Shown piece by piece: positions 44,723-53,092 of a stretch of 64,000 nt of DNA. A model generated the notes under the pieces. It ran no database searches. It worked only from the letters and a program-made list of their open reading frames with translations, and had not been told where the DNA came from. The stretch spans positions 1 to 64,000 of the forward strand of contig NZ_JAEHHL010000004.1 of NCBI RefSeq assembly GCF_016623495.1. The letters run 5' to 3'. This DNA comes from Thermohalobaculum xanthum. Its GTDB lineage: Bacteria > Pseudomonadota > Alphaproteobacteria > Rhodobacterales > Rhodobacteraceae. Each line of letters starts with the position of its first letter. Positions within the stretch are counted from its first letter, which is position 1. The translations under genes and the position numbers were made by a program.

Positions 44723-45544
44723 TCAGCCCTGTTGTTGCTGCTGCTGCATCTGCCCCGCGCTCACGCGAACCGCAACCTCCATCTCCTCCTCGTGGCCGGC
44801 GGAGAGGGTGCCGCGGATAGGGGCGGCATCGGCCGCGTCGAAGCCCGAGGCAAGCCGCACATAGGTCTCGGCGGGGCAGACCTGGTGCACCGGGTCGAAG
44901 CCGACCCAGCCGAGGCCGGCGATATGCGCCTCGGCCCAGGCATGGGTCTCGGACAGCGGCGCCTCGGGGTCGTGCAGGTAGCCGACGACATAGCGCGCCG
45001 GCACGCCCAGGGCGCGCGCCGCGGCGATCAGGACATGGGTGAAGTCCTGGCAGACGCCGCTACCGATCGCCAGCGCCTGCGCCGCGGTGGTGTCGGCATC
45101 CGTCGCGCCGGGGCGGTAATCGAGCGCCTCGGCCGTCAGCGCCGAGAGCCTGTGCATCTGCGCGAGCAGCCCCTCCTCGTCCGCGGCCTCGCGTGCCAGC
45201 GCCTCGATCGCCTCGTCGGCGCGGGTCAGTTCGGTGGTGCGAAGCGAGACCTCGGGGCGGGCGAGGCCGATGCGACCCAGCACGCCGGCGGTGTCAGCGG
45301 TCTCGACCACCCCGCGGGCGACGACCTCGACCTCCTCGGTTGCCTTGCGCAGGGCGATCACCGCCTCGGCGTCGCCAAAGGCGTCCGTGAGCATCGGCCG
45401 GGCGGGCTCGCCGCCGATGCTGACCTCCCATTCCCGGATCGACTGCCCCGCGGTCGCGGGAGCGAAGAGCTTGAGGCGCAGATGCAGGTTCAGCGCCGGG
45501 GGCTCGTAGGCGTACCGGGTCCGGTGCTCGATCGTCAGGCGCAT
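44723..45544 (-). CDS. Transglutaminase-like protease
   Basis: 273 residues. N-terminal beta region (MRLTIEHRTRYAYEPPALNL) and a papain-like transglutaminase core with catalytic Cys in GSGVCQDFTHVLIAAARALG, His in SETHAWAEAHI and Asp in WVGFDPVH. Ends in a poly-Gln tract encoded by a short CAG/CAA repeat. Probably a peptidase or cross-linking enzyme of the Anbu cluster; follows the alpha-E gene by 13 bases. Confidence 0.9.
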   Translation of the reverse strand: MRLTIEHRTRYAYEPPALNLHLRLKLFAPATAGQSIREWEVSIGGEPARPMLTDAFGDAEAVIALRKATEEVEVVARGVVETADTAGVLGRIGLARPEVSLRTTELTRADEAIEALAREAADEEGLLAQMHRLSALTAEALDYRPGATDADTTAAQALAIGSGVCQDFTHVLIAAARALGVPARYVVGYLHDPEAPLSETHAWAEAHIAGLGWVGFDPVHQVCPAETYVRLASGFDAADAAPIRGTLSAGHEEEMEVAVRVSAGQMQQQQQQG

Positions 45545-45557
45545 TTCGGCACCCCCA

Positions 45558-46487
45558 TCAGAAATGATACGCGCGGTAGATCTCGCCGTTCAGCCGGCGC
45601 GTCGCCGTGATCGTCGCCGTGATGAAGTCGTGCAGGCCATGCTGGAAGATCTCGCCCATCTCGACATCGTCGAGTCGCGCGATCATCTCGCAGGCGGTGC
45701 CGTGGCAGTCATGCCGCCCGCCGTAGCCCCGCGCTAACCGGTCGAGGCAATTGCCGATCTGATCGTAGCAGAAGGCCACCGAGCGCGGGAAGGCACGGTT
45801 GAGGATCATGAAGTCGGCGATCTTCCAGGGGCTGTAGTCGCCCCGGTAGACGTGGTGATAGGCCCTGAGCGCGGAAGTCGCGTGCAACAGCGACGTCCAC
45901 TGGTGGTAGTCGCGCCCGCCGCCCACCACCTCGGTCTCGGGCAGCAGGACATAGTACTTCACGTCGAGGAGGCGCAGCATCATGTCGGCGCGCTCGACAT
46001 GCGAGCCGAGCAGCACGAAATCGAAGCGGTCCTCGCGCAGCATCGAGGTCGAGACCGCGCCGCGGAACATGATCGCTCGGCCCTTGATCCATTCGAGTAG
46101 GCTGGGCAGATCGCGCTGGGCGCTGCCGACGTCGACCTCGTCGAGCCGTCGCCAGCCCTCGTTCAGCGTCTCCCACATGTCGCGGGTCAGGGCGTTCCTG
46201 ACCGCCCGGCCGTTCGCGCGCGCCTGGCGCAGGCAGGAGCGGATCGAGGAGGGGTTGTCGGGGTCGAGCATCAGCGTGCGCAGGATCGTGGCATCGGTGA
46301 TCGACGGCTCGTCCTCGAACAGCTCGGCCGAGCCCGAGGCCGAGGCGACCGAGCGCCATTCCTCGTCGGAATAGGATCCCGGCAGCATCGCCATGCGGTG
46401 GCCCATCTCGATCAGGCGCGCGGTGCACTCGGCCCGCTCGACGTAGCGGCCCATCCAGTAGAGGCTTTCGGCTGTGCGGCTCAGCAT
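45558..46487 (-). CDS. Alpha-E domain protein
   Basis: 309 residues, all-helical alpha-E family. Begins MLSRTAESLYWMGRYVERAE, with YVLLPETEVVGGGRDYHQW and GRHDCHGTACEMIARLDD later. Always found with circularly permuted ATP-grasp and transglutaminase genes; thought to take part in making or trimming a peptide-like product. Starts one base after the small membrane protein gene's stop region. Confidence 0.9.
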   Translation of the reverse strand: MLSRTAESLYWMGRYVERAECTARLIEMGHRMAMLPGSYSDEEWRSVASASGSAELFEDEPSITDATILRTLMLDPDNPSSIRSCLRQARANGRAVRNALTRDMWETLNEGWRRLDEVDVGSAQRDLPSLLEWIKGRAIMFRGAVSTSMLREDRFDFVLLGSHVERADMMLRLLDVKYYVLLPETEVVGGGRDYHQWTSLLHATSALRAYHHVYRGDYSPWKIADFMILNRAFPRSVAFCYDQIGNCLDRLARGYGGRHDCHGTACEMIARLDDVEMGEIFQHGLHDFITATITATRRLNGEIYRAYHF

Positions 46488-46488
46488 G

Positions 46489-46674
46489 TCACTCGCTCCG
46501 GCCGGCGCGGGCGGCCTGATCAGGCAGGACGCAGGCCGCTCCCATGTGATCCCAGGCCCCGCCCGCGTCGAGGCAGGCGTCGACCCTGAAAAACCGTGTC
46601 ACCTCGGGGCCTGCCTGCGCGGCGAGCAGGACGATCGCGAGCCCTGCGGCGGCCCATGTCCAGGGGCGTCTCAT
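46489..46674 (-). CDS. Small membrane protein of the Anbu cluster
   Basis: 61 residues. One N-terminal helix (MRRPWTWAAAGLAIVLLAAQ), then DACLDAGGAWDHMGAACVLP with two Cys that could form a periplasmic disulfide. Start ATG 46674 overlaps the ATP-grasp stop (ATGA) and its end abuts the alpha-E start, so it is translated within the operon. Not a named family to my knowledge; easily missed because of its size. Confidence 0.65.
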   Translation of the reverse strand: MRRPWTWAAAGLAIVLLAAQAGPEVTRFFRVDACLDAGGAWDHMGAACVLPDQAARAGRSE

Positions 46675-48077
46675 TCCGTCAGCACCCAGGTGTCCTTGAC
46701 GCCGCCGCCCTGGCTCGAATTGACCACCAGCGAGCCCTCGCGCAGCGCCACGCGGGTCAGCCCGCCGGGCACCAGCCGCATCGACTGGCCGACCAGGCAG
46801 AAGGGGCGGAAATCGACGTGGCGCGCGCCGATGCCGCGCGGCGCCAGCGTCGGCACCGAGGAGAGGTCGAGCGTCGGCTGCGCAATGAAGTTCGCCGGGT
46901 CGTCCTTCAGCTTGGCGGTGAACTCGGCGCGCTGCTCGGCTGTCGATTTCGGGCCGATCAGCATGCCGTATCCGCCCGAGCCGTGGACTTCCTTGACCAC
47001 CAGTTCCTCGAGATGCGCCAGCACATGGGCGCAGTCGTCGCGGTCGGCGCAGCGCCACGTGGGCACGTTCTCGAGGATCGGCGTCTCGCTCATGTAGAAG
47101 CGGATCATGTCTGGGACATAGGTGTAGATCGCCTTGTCGTCCGCGACGCCCGCCCCGGGCGCCGAGCACAGCGTCACCCCGCCCGCGCGGTAGACATCGA
47201 AGAGCCCCGGCACGCCCAGCACCGACTCGGGCCGGAAGGCCAGCGGGTCGATGAAGTCGTCGTCGATGCGCTTGTAGATCACGTCGACCCGCTGCGGCCC
47301 GCGGGTCGTTCGCATCCAGCAAAGCCCCTCGTCCACGAACAGGTCCTGTGGCTCGACCAGTTCGACCCCCATCAGGTCGGCGAGGAAGGAATGCTCGTAA
47401 TAGGCCGAGTTGAACGGGCCCGGCGTCAGCACGACGACGTTGGGCTCGCCCTTGCAGGCCGGGGGGGCGACTTCTTCCAGTGTCTTGCGCAGGTCATCTG
47501 GATAGCGGTCCACCGACTCGACCGCGCCGCGCGAGAACAGCTCGGGGAACATGCGCATCATGATCTCGCGGTTCTCGAGCATGTAGCTGACACCCGAGGG
47601 GGTGCGGCAATTGTCCTCGAGCACCTGGAAGGCGGTCTCGCCCGTGCGCACGATGTCGATGCCGACGATGTGGCTGTAGACCCGGCCCGGCGGCTCGACG
47701 CCCATCATGGCGGGCTGGAAGGCCGCGTTCTGGTAGACCAGCCGCTCGGGCACGATGCCCGCCCGCATTATCTCGCCGCGGTGATAGACGTCGTAGAGGA
47801 AGGCGTTGAGCGCGCGGGCGCGCTGGCGGATGCCGCGGTCCAGCCTGCGCCACTCGGCGGCGGAAAAGACCCGGGGGATCAGGTCGAAGGGGATCAGGCG
47901 CTCGGGGTCCCCGCCCTCGCCATAGACCGCGAAGGTGATGCCGATTCGGCGGAAGATCGCCTCGGCCTCGGCCGAGCGCTTGTGCAGAAGCTCGAGGCCG
48001 GAGCCGTCGATCCACTCCTTCACCCGCGCATAGGGCGGGCGGATCGCACCCTCGTCGAGGGACATTTCATTGAACAT
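46671..48077 (-). CDS. Circularly permuted ATP-grasp protein
   Basis: 468 residues; first gene of the Anbu cluster. Conserved blocks of the circularly permuted ATP-grasp type 2 family: IPFDLIPRVFSAAEWRRLDR, RGIRQRARALNAFLYDVYH, QVLEDNCRTPSGVSYMLENR, VVKEVHGSGGYGMLIGP and FCLVGQSMRLVPGGLTRVAL. ATP-grasp enzymes form amide or peptide bonds; a small peptide product processed by the neighbours is the usual inference. About 230 bases of leader upstream. Confidence 0.92.
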   Translation of the reverse strand: MFNEMSLDEGAIRPPYARVKEWIDGSGLELLHKRSAEAEAIFRRIGITFAVYGEGGDPERLIPFDLIPRVFSAAEWRRLDRGIRQRARALNAFLYDVYHRGEIMRAGIVPERLVYQNAAFQPAMMGVEPPGRVYSHIVGIDIVRTGETAFQVLEDNCRTPSGVSYMLENREIMMRMFPELFSRGAVESVDRYPDDLRKTLEEVAPPACKGEPNVVVLTPGPFNSAYYEHSFLADLMGVELVEPQDLFVDEGLCWMRTTRGPQRVDVIYKRIDDDFIDPLAFRPESVLGVPGLFDVYRAGGVTLCSAPGAGVADDKAIYTYVPDMIRFYMSETPILENVPTWRCADRDDCAHVLAHLEELVVKEVHGSGGYGMLIGPKSTAEQRAEFTAKLKDDPANFIAQPTLDLSSVPTLAPRGIGARHVDFRPFCLVGQSMRLVPGGLTRVALREGSLVVNSSQGGGVKDTWVLTE

Positions 48078-48310
48078 CGCGATCCCCGGCCGTCGGCCCT
48101 CACCACCGGCCCCGATGGGGCCTTCGACTCAATCCTTACCCTTGCTTGGGAAAGCTGCAAGCCGCGCAGCCCGGCTTTGGCGTGGCGAATTGTCATGATT
48201 CTGTCGCTGCCTGCCCGAAGTTTGTGCGTCTGGTGCGCGGGTGCCCGGAAAAACGGCAGCCGCGAATGCGCCCTCTGGCACGCTGGGGCCTTGCGGCGGC
48301 GCGATCTGGC

Positions 48311-49003
48311 CTATCCGCAGGCAGCCGATGCCCGTGCGGTGAACACCGCGAAACGCCCCTCTCGGAAGGTTTCGCGCACCGAGGCGAACCCTGCGGCCCG
48401 CATCAGGCCGAGGTTCTCGGCCGGCGTGACGCAGCGGTCATGCGCCATCCGCCCGCGCGCGGCGGCGATGGTCTCGGCGCTCGCGCCCAGTGCGCGGGCG
48501 TCGGCCTCCCAGTCGCGGTCGAGCGCGGCCTCTTCCGCGGCGGTCTCGCCCGCGATCTGCTCGGCGTTGACGAAGATGCCGCCGGGGGTGAGCCGGGAAT
48601 GCGCGGCCGCGAGCGTCGCGGCCTTCCCGGCCCTGTCGAGATGGTGGATCGAGACCGCCGAGATCACCGCGTCATAAGGGCCGGCGGGCATGTCGGCCGC
48701 ATAATCCGCCACAACCAGCTCGGCCGCTACGCCGAGCCCGGCGAAACGCGCCCGCGCCGCCTCGAGCATCCCCTCGGAAATGTCGCACAAGGTGAAGTCC
48801 AGATCCGGCCGTCCCGCCGCCAGAAGGCCCGAGTAGAGCCCTGTTCCCGCGCCGAGATCGAGCACGCGCGCGCCCGGCACAAGACCATCGAGCGCCGCCA
48901 GGGCGGCGCCGTAGAAGTCGTCGAAACAGGGGATCAGCGCGCGCCGCTCGGCGTCGTAAGCCGTTGCGGCGCGGTCGAAAAGCTGGGCGAGGCGCGAGCT
49001 CAA
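48311..49003 (-). CDS. Class I SAM-dependent methyltransferase
   Basis: 230 residues. SAM-binding motif I RVLDLGAGTGLYSGLLA, then FTLCDISEGMLEAARARF and the acidic VVADYAADMPAGPYDAVISA. Substrate unknown. It starts at TTG 49003 overlapping the stop of the ubiH-family gene (TTGA), so the pair is co-translated; this hints at, but does not prove, a quinone-related methylation. Confidence 0.8.
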   Translation of the reverse strand: MSSRLAQLFDRAATAYDAERRALIPCFDDFYGAALAALDGLVPGARVLDLGAGTGLYSGLLAAGRPDLDFTLCDISEGMLEAARARFAGLGVAAELVVADYAADMPAGPYDAVISAVSIHHLDRAGKAATLAAAHSRLTPGGIFVNAEQIAGETAAEEAALDRDWEADARALGASAETIAAARGRMAHDRCVTPAENLGLMRAAGFASVRETFREGRFAVFTARASAACG

Positions 49004-50235
49004 AGGGGCTGGCCGCGCAGCATTCGCGGCAGATCGCCGGCGAGGCCTGCGGCCTCACGCATGAAGCCGCGCCGCGCCGGACCGATGCGGCCGACCAGCG
49101 CCAGCCCCAGGTCACGCACGCCGCGCAGCACCGGGTTCGCGTTCGAGAAGAGCCGGTTCAGCGCGTCCATCCCCAGTGCCATGGCGGTGGCATCGAAACG
49201 CCGCCAGCGCTGGTAGCGCTCGAGCACGTCGAGCGCGCCGATATCCTCGCCACGGCGCGCGGCCTCGACCACCACTTCGGCCAGCGCGGCGACATCGCGC
49301 AGCCCCATGTTCATGCCCTGGCCGGCGATCGGGTGCACGCCATGCGCGGCATCGCCGGCAAGGGCGAGGCGGGGGGCCGCGTAGCGCTCGGCGAGCGTGA
49401 GGTCCAGCGGATAGGCCCAGCGCCGGCCGGCGAGGCGGATGCCGCCCAGCCGCGGGCCGATGCGCGCTGCGATCTCTTCGGTGAAGAGGTCGTCGGGCAG
49501 GGCGTGCAGGCGCCGCGCCTCGGCGGTGCGCTCGGACCAGACCAGCGAGGAACGGTTGCCCGGCAGCGGCAGCACCGCGAAGGGGCCGCCGGGAAAGAAG
49601 CTCTGATAGGCGACACCGTCATGCGGCAGATCGTGCTCGATGGCGTTGACGAGCCCGGTCTGGTCATAGCCGAAGACCTGCCGACGGATGCCCGCCGCCG
49701 CGCCCAGCGCCGAGCGCCGCCCGTCGGCCGCCACCGCGAGCCCGGCCTCGACCGACCGCCCGTCGGCGAGCGAGAGCCGCGCGCGCGGGCCGTCGAAGGC
49801 CGCGCCCTCGACCTCGGCGGGGGCGATCTGGCGGATCAGGGGCTCGGCATCCATCGCCTCGAGCAGCGCGCGGCGCAGGAAGCGGTCCTCGAGGATCCAG
49901 CCCACGCGGCCTGCTTCGGTCTCGCGGGGGTCGAAGTGCAGCATCGCGCCGGGCCGGCTGCCGGCCGCACCCTCGCTCACCATGATGTCGCGGATCGGCT
50001 GGGCCAGGGGCTCGAGCCCGCGCCACAGCCCCAGCACGCCCAGCAACTGCGCCGAGGCCAGGGCAACGGCGTAGGCACGGCCGTCGAAGTCGGGATCGGC
50101 GCGGACAGGCTCGGCCAGGCGGTCGATCACCGCCACCTCGAACCCCGCGCGCGCGAGCGAAAGTGCCAGCGCCGGGCCGATCAGCCCGCCGCCCGCGATC
50201 GCGACATCCGCGCGAATGATCCCGTTGCCGTTCAT
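49000..50235 (-). CDS. UbiH/COQ6-family FAD monooxygenase
   Basis: 411 residues from ATG 50235. FAD site VAIAGGGLIGPALALSLARA near the N-terminus, RAYAVALASAQLLGVLGLW, and the second FAD motif LALAGDAAHGVHPIAGQGMN followed by MGLRD. Ring hydroxylase of ubiquinone synthesis; whether UbiH, UbiF or a broad alphaproteobacterial UbiL-type enzyme cannot be told. Divergent from the amidase gene with 98 bases between. Confidence 0.87.
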   Translation of the reverse strand: MNGNGIIRADVAIAGGGLIGPALALSLARAGFEVAVIDRLAEPVRADPDFDGRAYAVALASAQLLGVLGLWRGLEPLAQPIRDIMVSEGAAGSRPGAMLHFDPRETEAGRVGWILEDRFLRRALLEAMDAEPLIRQIAPAEVEGAAFDGPRARLSLADGRSVEAGLAVAADGRRSALGAAAGIRRQVFGYDQTGLVNAIEHDLPHDGVAYQSFFPGGPFAVLPLPGNRSSLVWSERTAEARRLHALPDDLFTEEIAARIGPRLGGIRLAGRRWAYPLDLTLAERYAAPRLALAGDAAHGVHPIAGQGMNMGLRDVAALAEVVVEAARRGEDIGALDVLERYQRWRRFDATAMALGMDALNRLFSNANPVLRGVRDLGLALVGRIGPARRGFMREAAGLAGDLPRMLRGQPL

Positions 50236-50333
50236 GGCCTTTACTATTGGAGCGCGGTTGGCGAATGTCCATGCGCCGCGGGCGGCCAGGCCGTCGCGGC
50301 GGCTGCGACAGATCGGCATTCGGGGGAGCGGGC

Positions 50334-51680
50334 ATGACGGGCAGGGCGGACTGGCGGAAGATGAGCGCGGCCGAGCTGGGGCGCGGGATCGCGGCCTCCC
50401 GGATCGACCCGGTCGAGCTTGCCCAGGCCTTTCTCGACGCCATCCGGGCGCATGAGCACGGTGACCGGATCTATGCGCGGCTGACGCCCGAGCGCGCCCT
50501 CGGCGAGGCGACGGCCGCTCGCGGCCGGGCACGGTCGGGCAGCCTGCTCGGCCCGCTCGACGGCGTCCCGGTGAGCTGGAAGGACCTTTTCGACACCGCG
50601 GGGGTGCCGACCGAGGCGGGCTCGCGGTTGCTCGAAGGACGCACGCCGACCCACGACGCCGAGGTCGTGCGCCGTGGCGCCGCCGCGGGGCTGGTGTGCC
50701 TTGGCAAGACGCACATGTCCGAGCTTGCGTTCTCGGGCCTCGGGGTGAACCCGGTGACGGCGACGCCGCCCAACATCCACGACCCTGCCCTGGCGCCGGG
50801 AGGGTCGAGCTCGGGCGCCGCGGTGTCGGTCGCCGCGGGGCTCGCGGCGATCGGCATGGGCTCGGATACCGGTGGCTCGGTGCGCATCCCCTCGGCGTGG
50901 AACGATCTGGTGGGCCTCAAGACCAGCTGGGGCCTGATCCCCTGCGACGGCGCCGTGCCGCTCTCGCGCGGGCTCGACACGGTCGGGCCGCTGTGCCGGA
51001 CGGTCGAGGACGCGGCCCTCTCGCTGGGTGTCCTGGCCGGCGCGCCCGTGCCCGAGATCGATGGGCTCGAGCCTTCGGCGCTCGCGCTGATTGAGCCCGA
51101 TGCGCTGATCCTCGACAACGCCGACGCCGAGATCGAGGCGGGCTATGCGGATGCGATCGGTCGGATCGGCCGCGCGGGGGTCCGCGTCGCGCGCGGGAGC
51201 GTCCCTCAGCTGGCCGAGGCGCTCGGCATCGCCGCGCGCCTCTCGGCCATCGTGAACTACGAGGGTTGGGTCGAGTGGGGCCCGACGATCGAGGCGCATC
51301 CCGGCGTGATGTTCCCGATGATCGAGGCGCGCTTCCGCACCGGTGCCTCGATCACCGCCGAGGCCGACCGGGAGGCGCGCGCGGCCCTCGAGCCGCTGGC
51401 CGAGGCCGTTCATGCCCTGATCGCCGAACGCGGCTTCCTGGTGATGCCGACGACCCCGATCCTGCCCCCCCCGATCGAGCGGCTGATGGCCGACGACGAC
51501 TATTACATTGCGCGCAACCTGCTCGCGCTGAGGAACACCCGGCTCGGCAACCTGCTTGGCTGCTCGGCGCTGACGCTGCCGACCGGCGCGCCAATGGTCG
51601 GGCTCATGCTGGTCGGCCGCCCGGGCGACGAGGTGGCGCTGCTGCGCGCGGGCCGGGTTCTGGAGCGCGCGTTGTCCTGA
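50334..51680 (+). CDS. Amidase (amidase-signature family)
   Basis: 448 residues from ATG 50334 (GGGGGAGCGGGC before it). The Ser-cisSer-Lys triad is visible: Lys in VSWKDLFDTAGVPT, cis-Ser in PGGSSSGAAVSVAAG and nucleophile Ser in GSDTGGSVRIPSAW. The C-terminus FLVMPTTPILPPPIE is typical. GatA-like fold, but no gatB/gatC nearby, so probably a catabolic amidase of unknown substrate; a link to the nitrile hydratase-like genes 24 kb away is only speculation. Confidence 0.87.
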   Translation: MTGRADWRKMSAAELGRGIAASRIDPVELAQAFLDAIRAHEHGDRIYARLTPERALGEATAARGRARSGSLLGPLDGVPVSWKDLFDTAGVPTEAGSRLLEGRTPTHDAEVVRRGAAAGLVCLGKTHMSELAFSGLGVNPVTATPPNIHDPALAPGGSSSGAAVSVAAGLAAIGMGSDTGGSVRIPSAWNDLVGLKTSWGLIPCDGAVPLSRGLDTVGPLCRTVEDAALSLGVLAGAPVPEIDGLEPSALALIEPDALILDNADAEIEAGYADAIGRIGRAGVRVARGSVPQLAEALGIAARLSAIVNYEGWVEWGPTIEAHPGVMFPMIEARFRTGASITAEADREARAALEPLAEAVHALIAERGFLVMPTTPILPPPIERLMADDDYYIARNLLALRNTRLGNLLGCSALTLPTGAPMVGLMLVGRPGDEVALLRAGRVLERALS

Positions 51681-51807
51681 GGGCCACGCCCGGAAATTAA
51701 CAACCCGCGCCAAGCGCTTCGGTCTTGCGGATTTCTGGACCTTGTGCCGCTGCGCCTGTATCTTCTGACGCTCAGGGCGCGATAGACGCCCGATTGTGAG
51801 GGTCAGA

Positions 51808-53007
51808 ATGCAGTATCCAGCGCGCTTCGCGGACCTGCCCGAATACGCGTTCCCGCGACTTAGGCGGCTGCTCGAGGGAATCTCCCCCGGCGGCCCCGAG
51901 ATCGCGATGTCGATCGGCGAGCCGCAGCACGCCTTTCCCGATTTCGTGATGCCGGTGATGGCCGAGCACGCGGCGGGCTTTTCGAAGTATCCGCCGAACG
52001 AAGGCATTGCGCCGCTGCGCGAGGCTATTTCCGGCTGGCTGGAGCGGCGCTACGGCGCGGCCCCGGAATACCGTGACCCCGAGCGCTCGATCCTGCCGCT
52101 CAACGGCACGCGCGAGGGGCTGTTCAATGCCTGCCTCGCGCTCTGCCCCGAGACCAAGAACGGCCAGCGCCCGACCGTGCTGCTGCCGAACCCTTTCTAC
52201 CAATGCTATGCCGTCGCGGCGCTGGCCGCGGGCGCCGAGCCCGTCTATGTCCCCGCCACGGCCGCGACCGGGCATCTGCCCGATTTCGCGGGCCTGCCGC
52301 GCGAGCTGCTGGACCGCACGGCGGTGGTCTATATCTGCGCGCCCGCCAATCCGCAGGGCGCGACCGCCGATGAAGGCTACTGGCGACGGCTGCTGGACCT
52401 CGCCGAGGCGCATGACTTCCGCGTCTTCGCCGACGAGTGCTATTCCGAGATTTGGCGGAGCCGGCCGCCCACCGGCGCGCTCGAGGTCGCCTCGCGCATC
52501 GGTGCCGACCCCGAGCGGCTGGTGGTGTTCCATTCGCTGTCGAAGCGGTCGAACCTCGCGGGGCTTCGCTCGGGCTTCTGCGCGACGGGGCCGAAGGCGC
52601 GCGCGGCGCTGTTACAGCTGCGCTCGTATGCCGGCGCGCCGCTGCCGGTCCCGGCACAGTTCGCCGCCGCCGCGTGCTGGCGCGACGAGGCGCATGTCGA
52701 GGCCAACCGCGCGCTCTATCGCGAGAAATTCGAGATCGCGGACGAAATCCTCGGGAATATGCCGGGATACATGTCGCCCGAGGCGGGGTTCTTCCTCTGG
52801 CTCGACGTCGGCGATGGCGAGGCCGCGGCCGTGCAGGCGTGGCGCGATGCCGGGGTCAAGGCGCTGCCCGGGGCGTATCTATCGCGCGAAGTGCCCAAGG
52901 CGCTGGGCGGCGGCGATCCGGGCAAGGCTTATCTTCGCGTGGCCCTGGTCGCTCCGGCGGCCGAGGTGCGGCGCGGACTGCAGGCGCTGAGGGCATGTCT
53001 TGCCTGA
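51808..53007 (+). CDS. PLP aminotransferase, DapC-like
   Basis: 399 residues from ATG 51808 (GAGGG upstream; GTG 51796 possible). Fold type I class I/II aminotransferase: [45 protein letters not shown] and the PLP lysine in [18 protein letters not shown]. The overall style is of succinyldiaminopimelate aminotransferases (DapC), which would feed the pathway of dapF at 7126. Assignment to that substrate is inferred. Confidence 0.78.
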   Translation: MQYPARFADLPEYAFPRLRRLLEGISPGGPEIAMSIGEPQHAFPDFVMPVMAEHAAGFSKYPPNEGIAPLREAISGWLERRYGAAPEYRDPERSILPLNGTREGLFNACLALCPETKNGQRPTVLLPNPFYQCYAVAALAAGAEPVYVPATAATGHLPDFAGLPRELLDRTAVVYICAPANPQGATADEGYWRRLLDLAEAHDFRVFADECYSEIWRSRPPTGALEVASRIGADPERLVVFHSLSKRSNLAGLRSGFCATGPKARAALLQLRSYAGAPLPVPAQFAAAACWRDEAHVEANRALYREKFEIADEILGNMPGYMSPEAGFFLWLDVGDGEAAAVQAWRDAGVKALPGAYLSREVPKALGGGDPGKAYLRVALVAPAAEVRRGLQALRACLA

Positions 53008-53092
53008 CGGAAGTGGACGCACGGGCGCAGAGATGGGCGCGCGCACCGCGGCGGTGCGGCCCCGGCGTGAAATGGTGAGGGAGCCAGGGGGT

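Noticed and set aside
44737-44757. CAG/CAA microsatellite as a separate repeat element
   Set aside because: It is coding sequence for the transglutaminase tail, so it is reported there.
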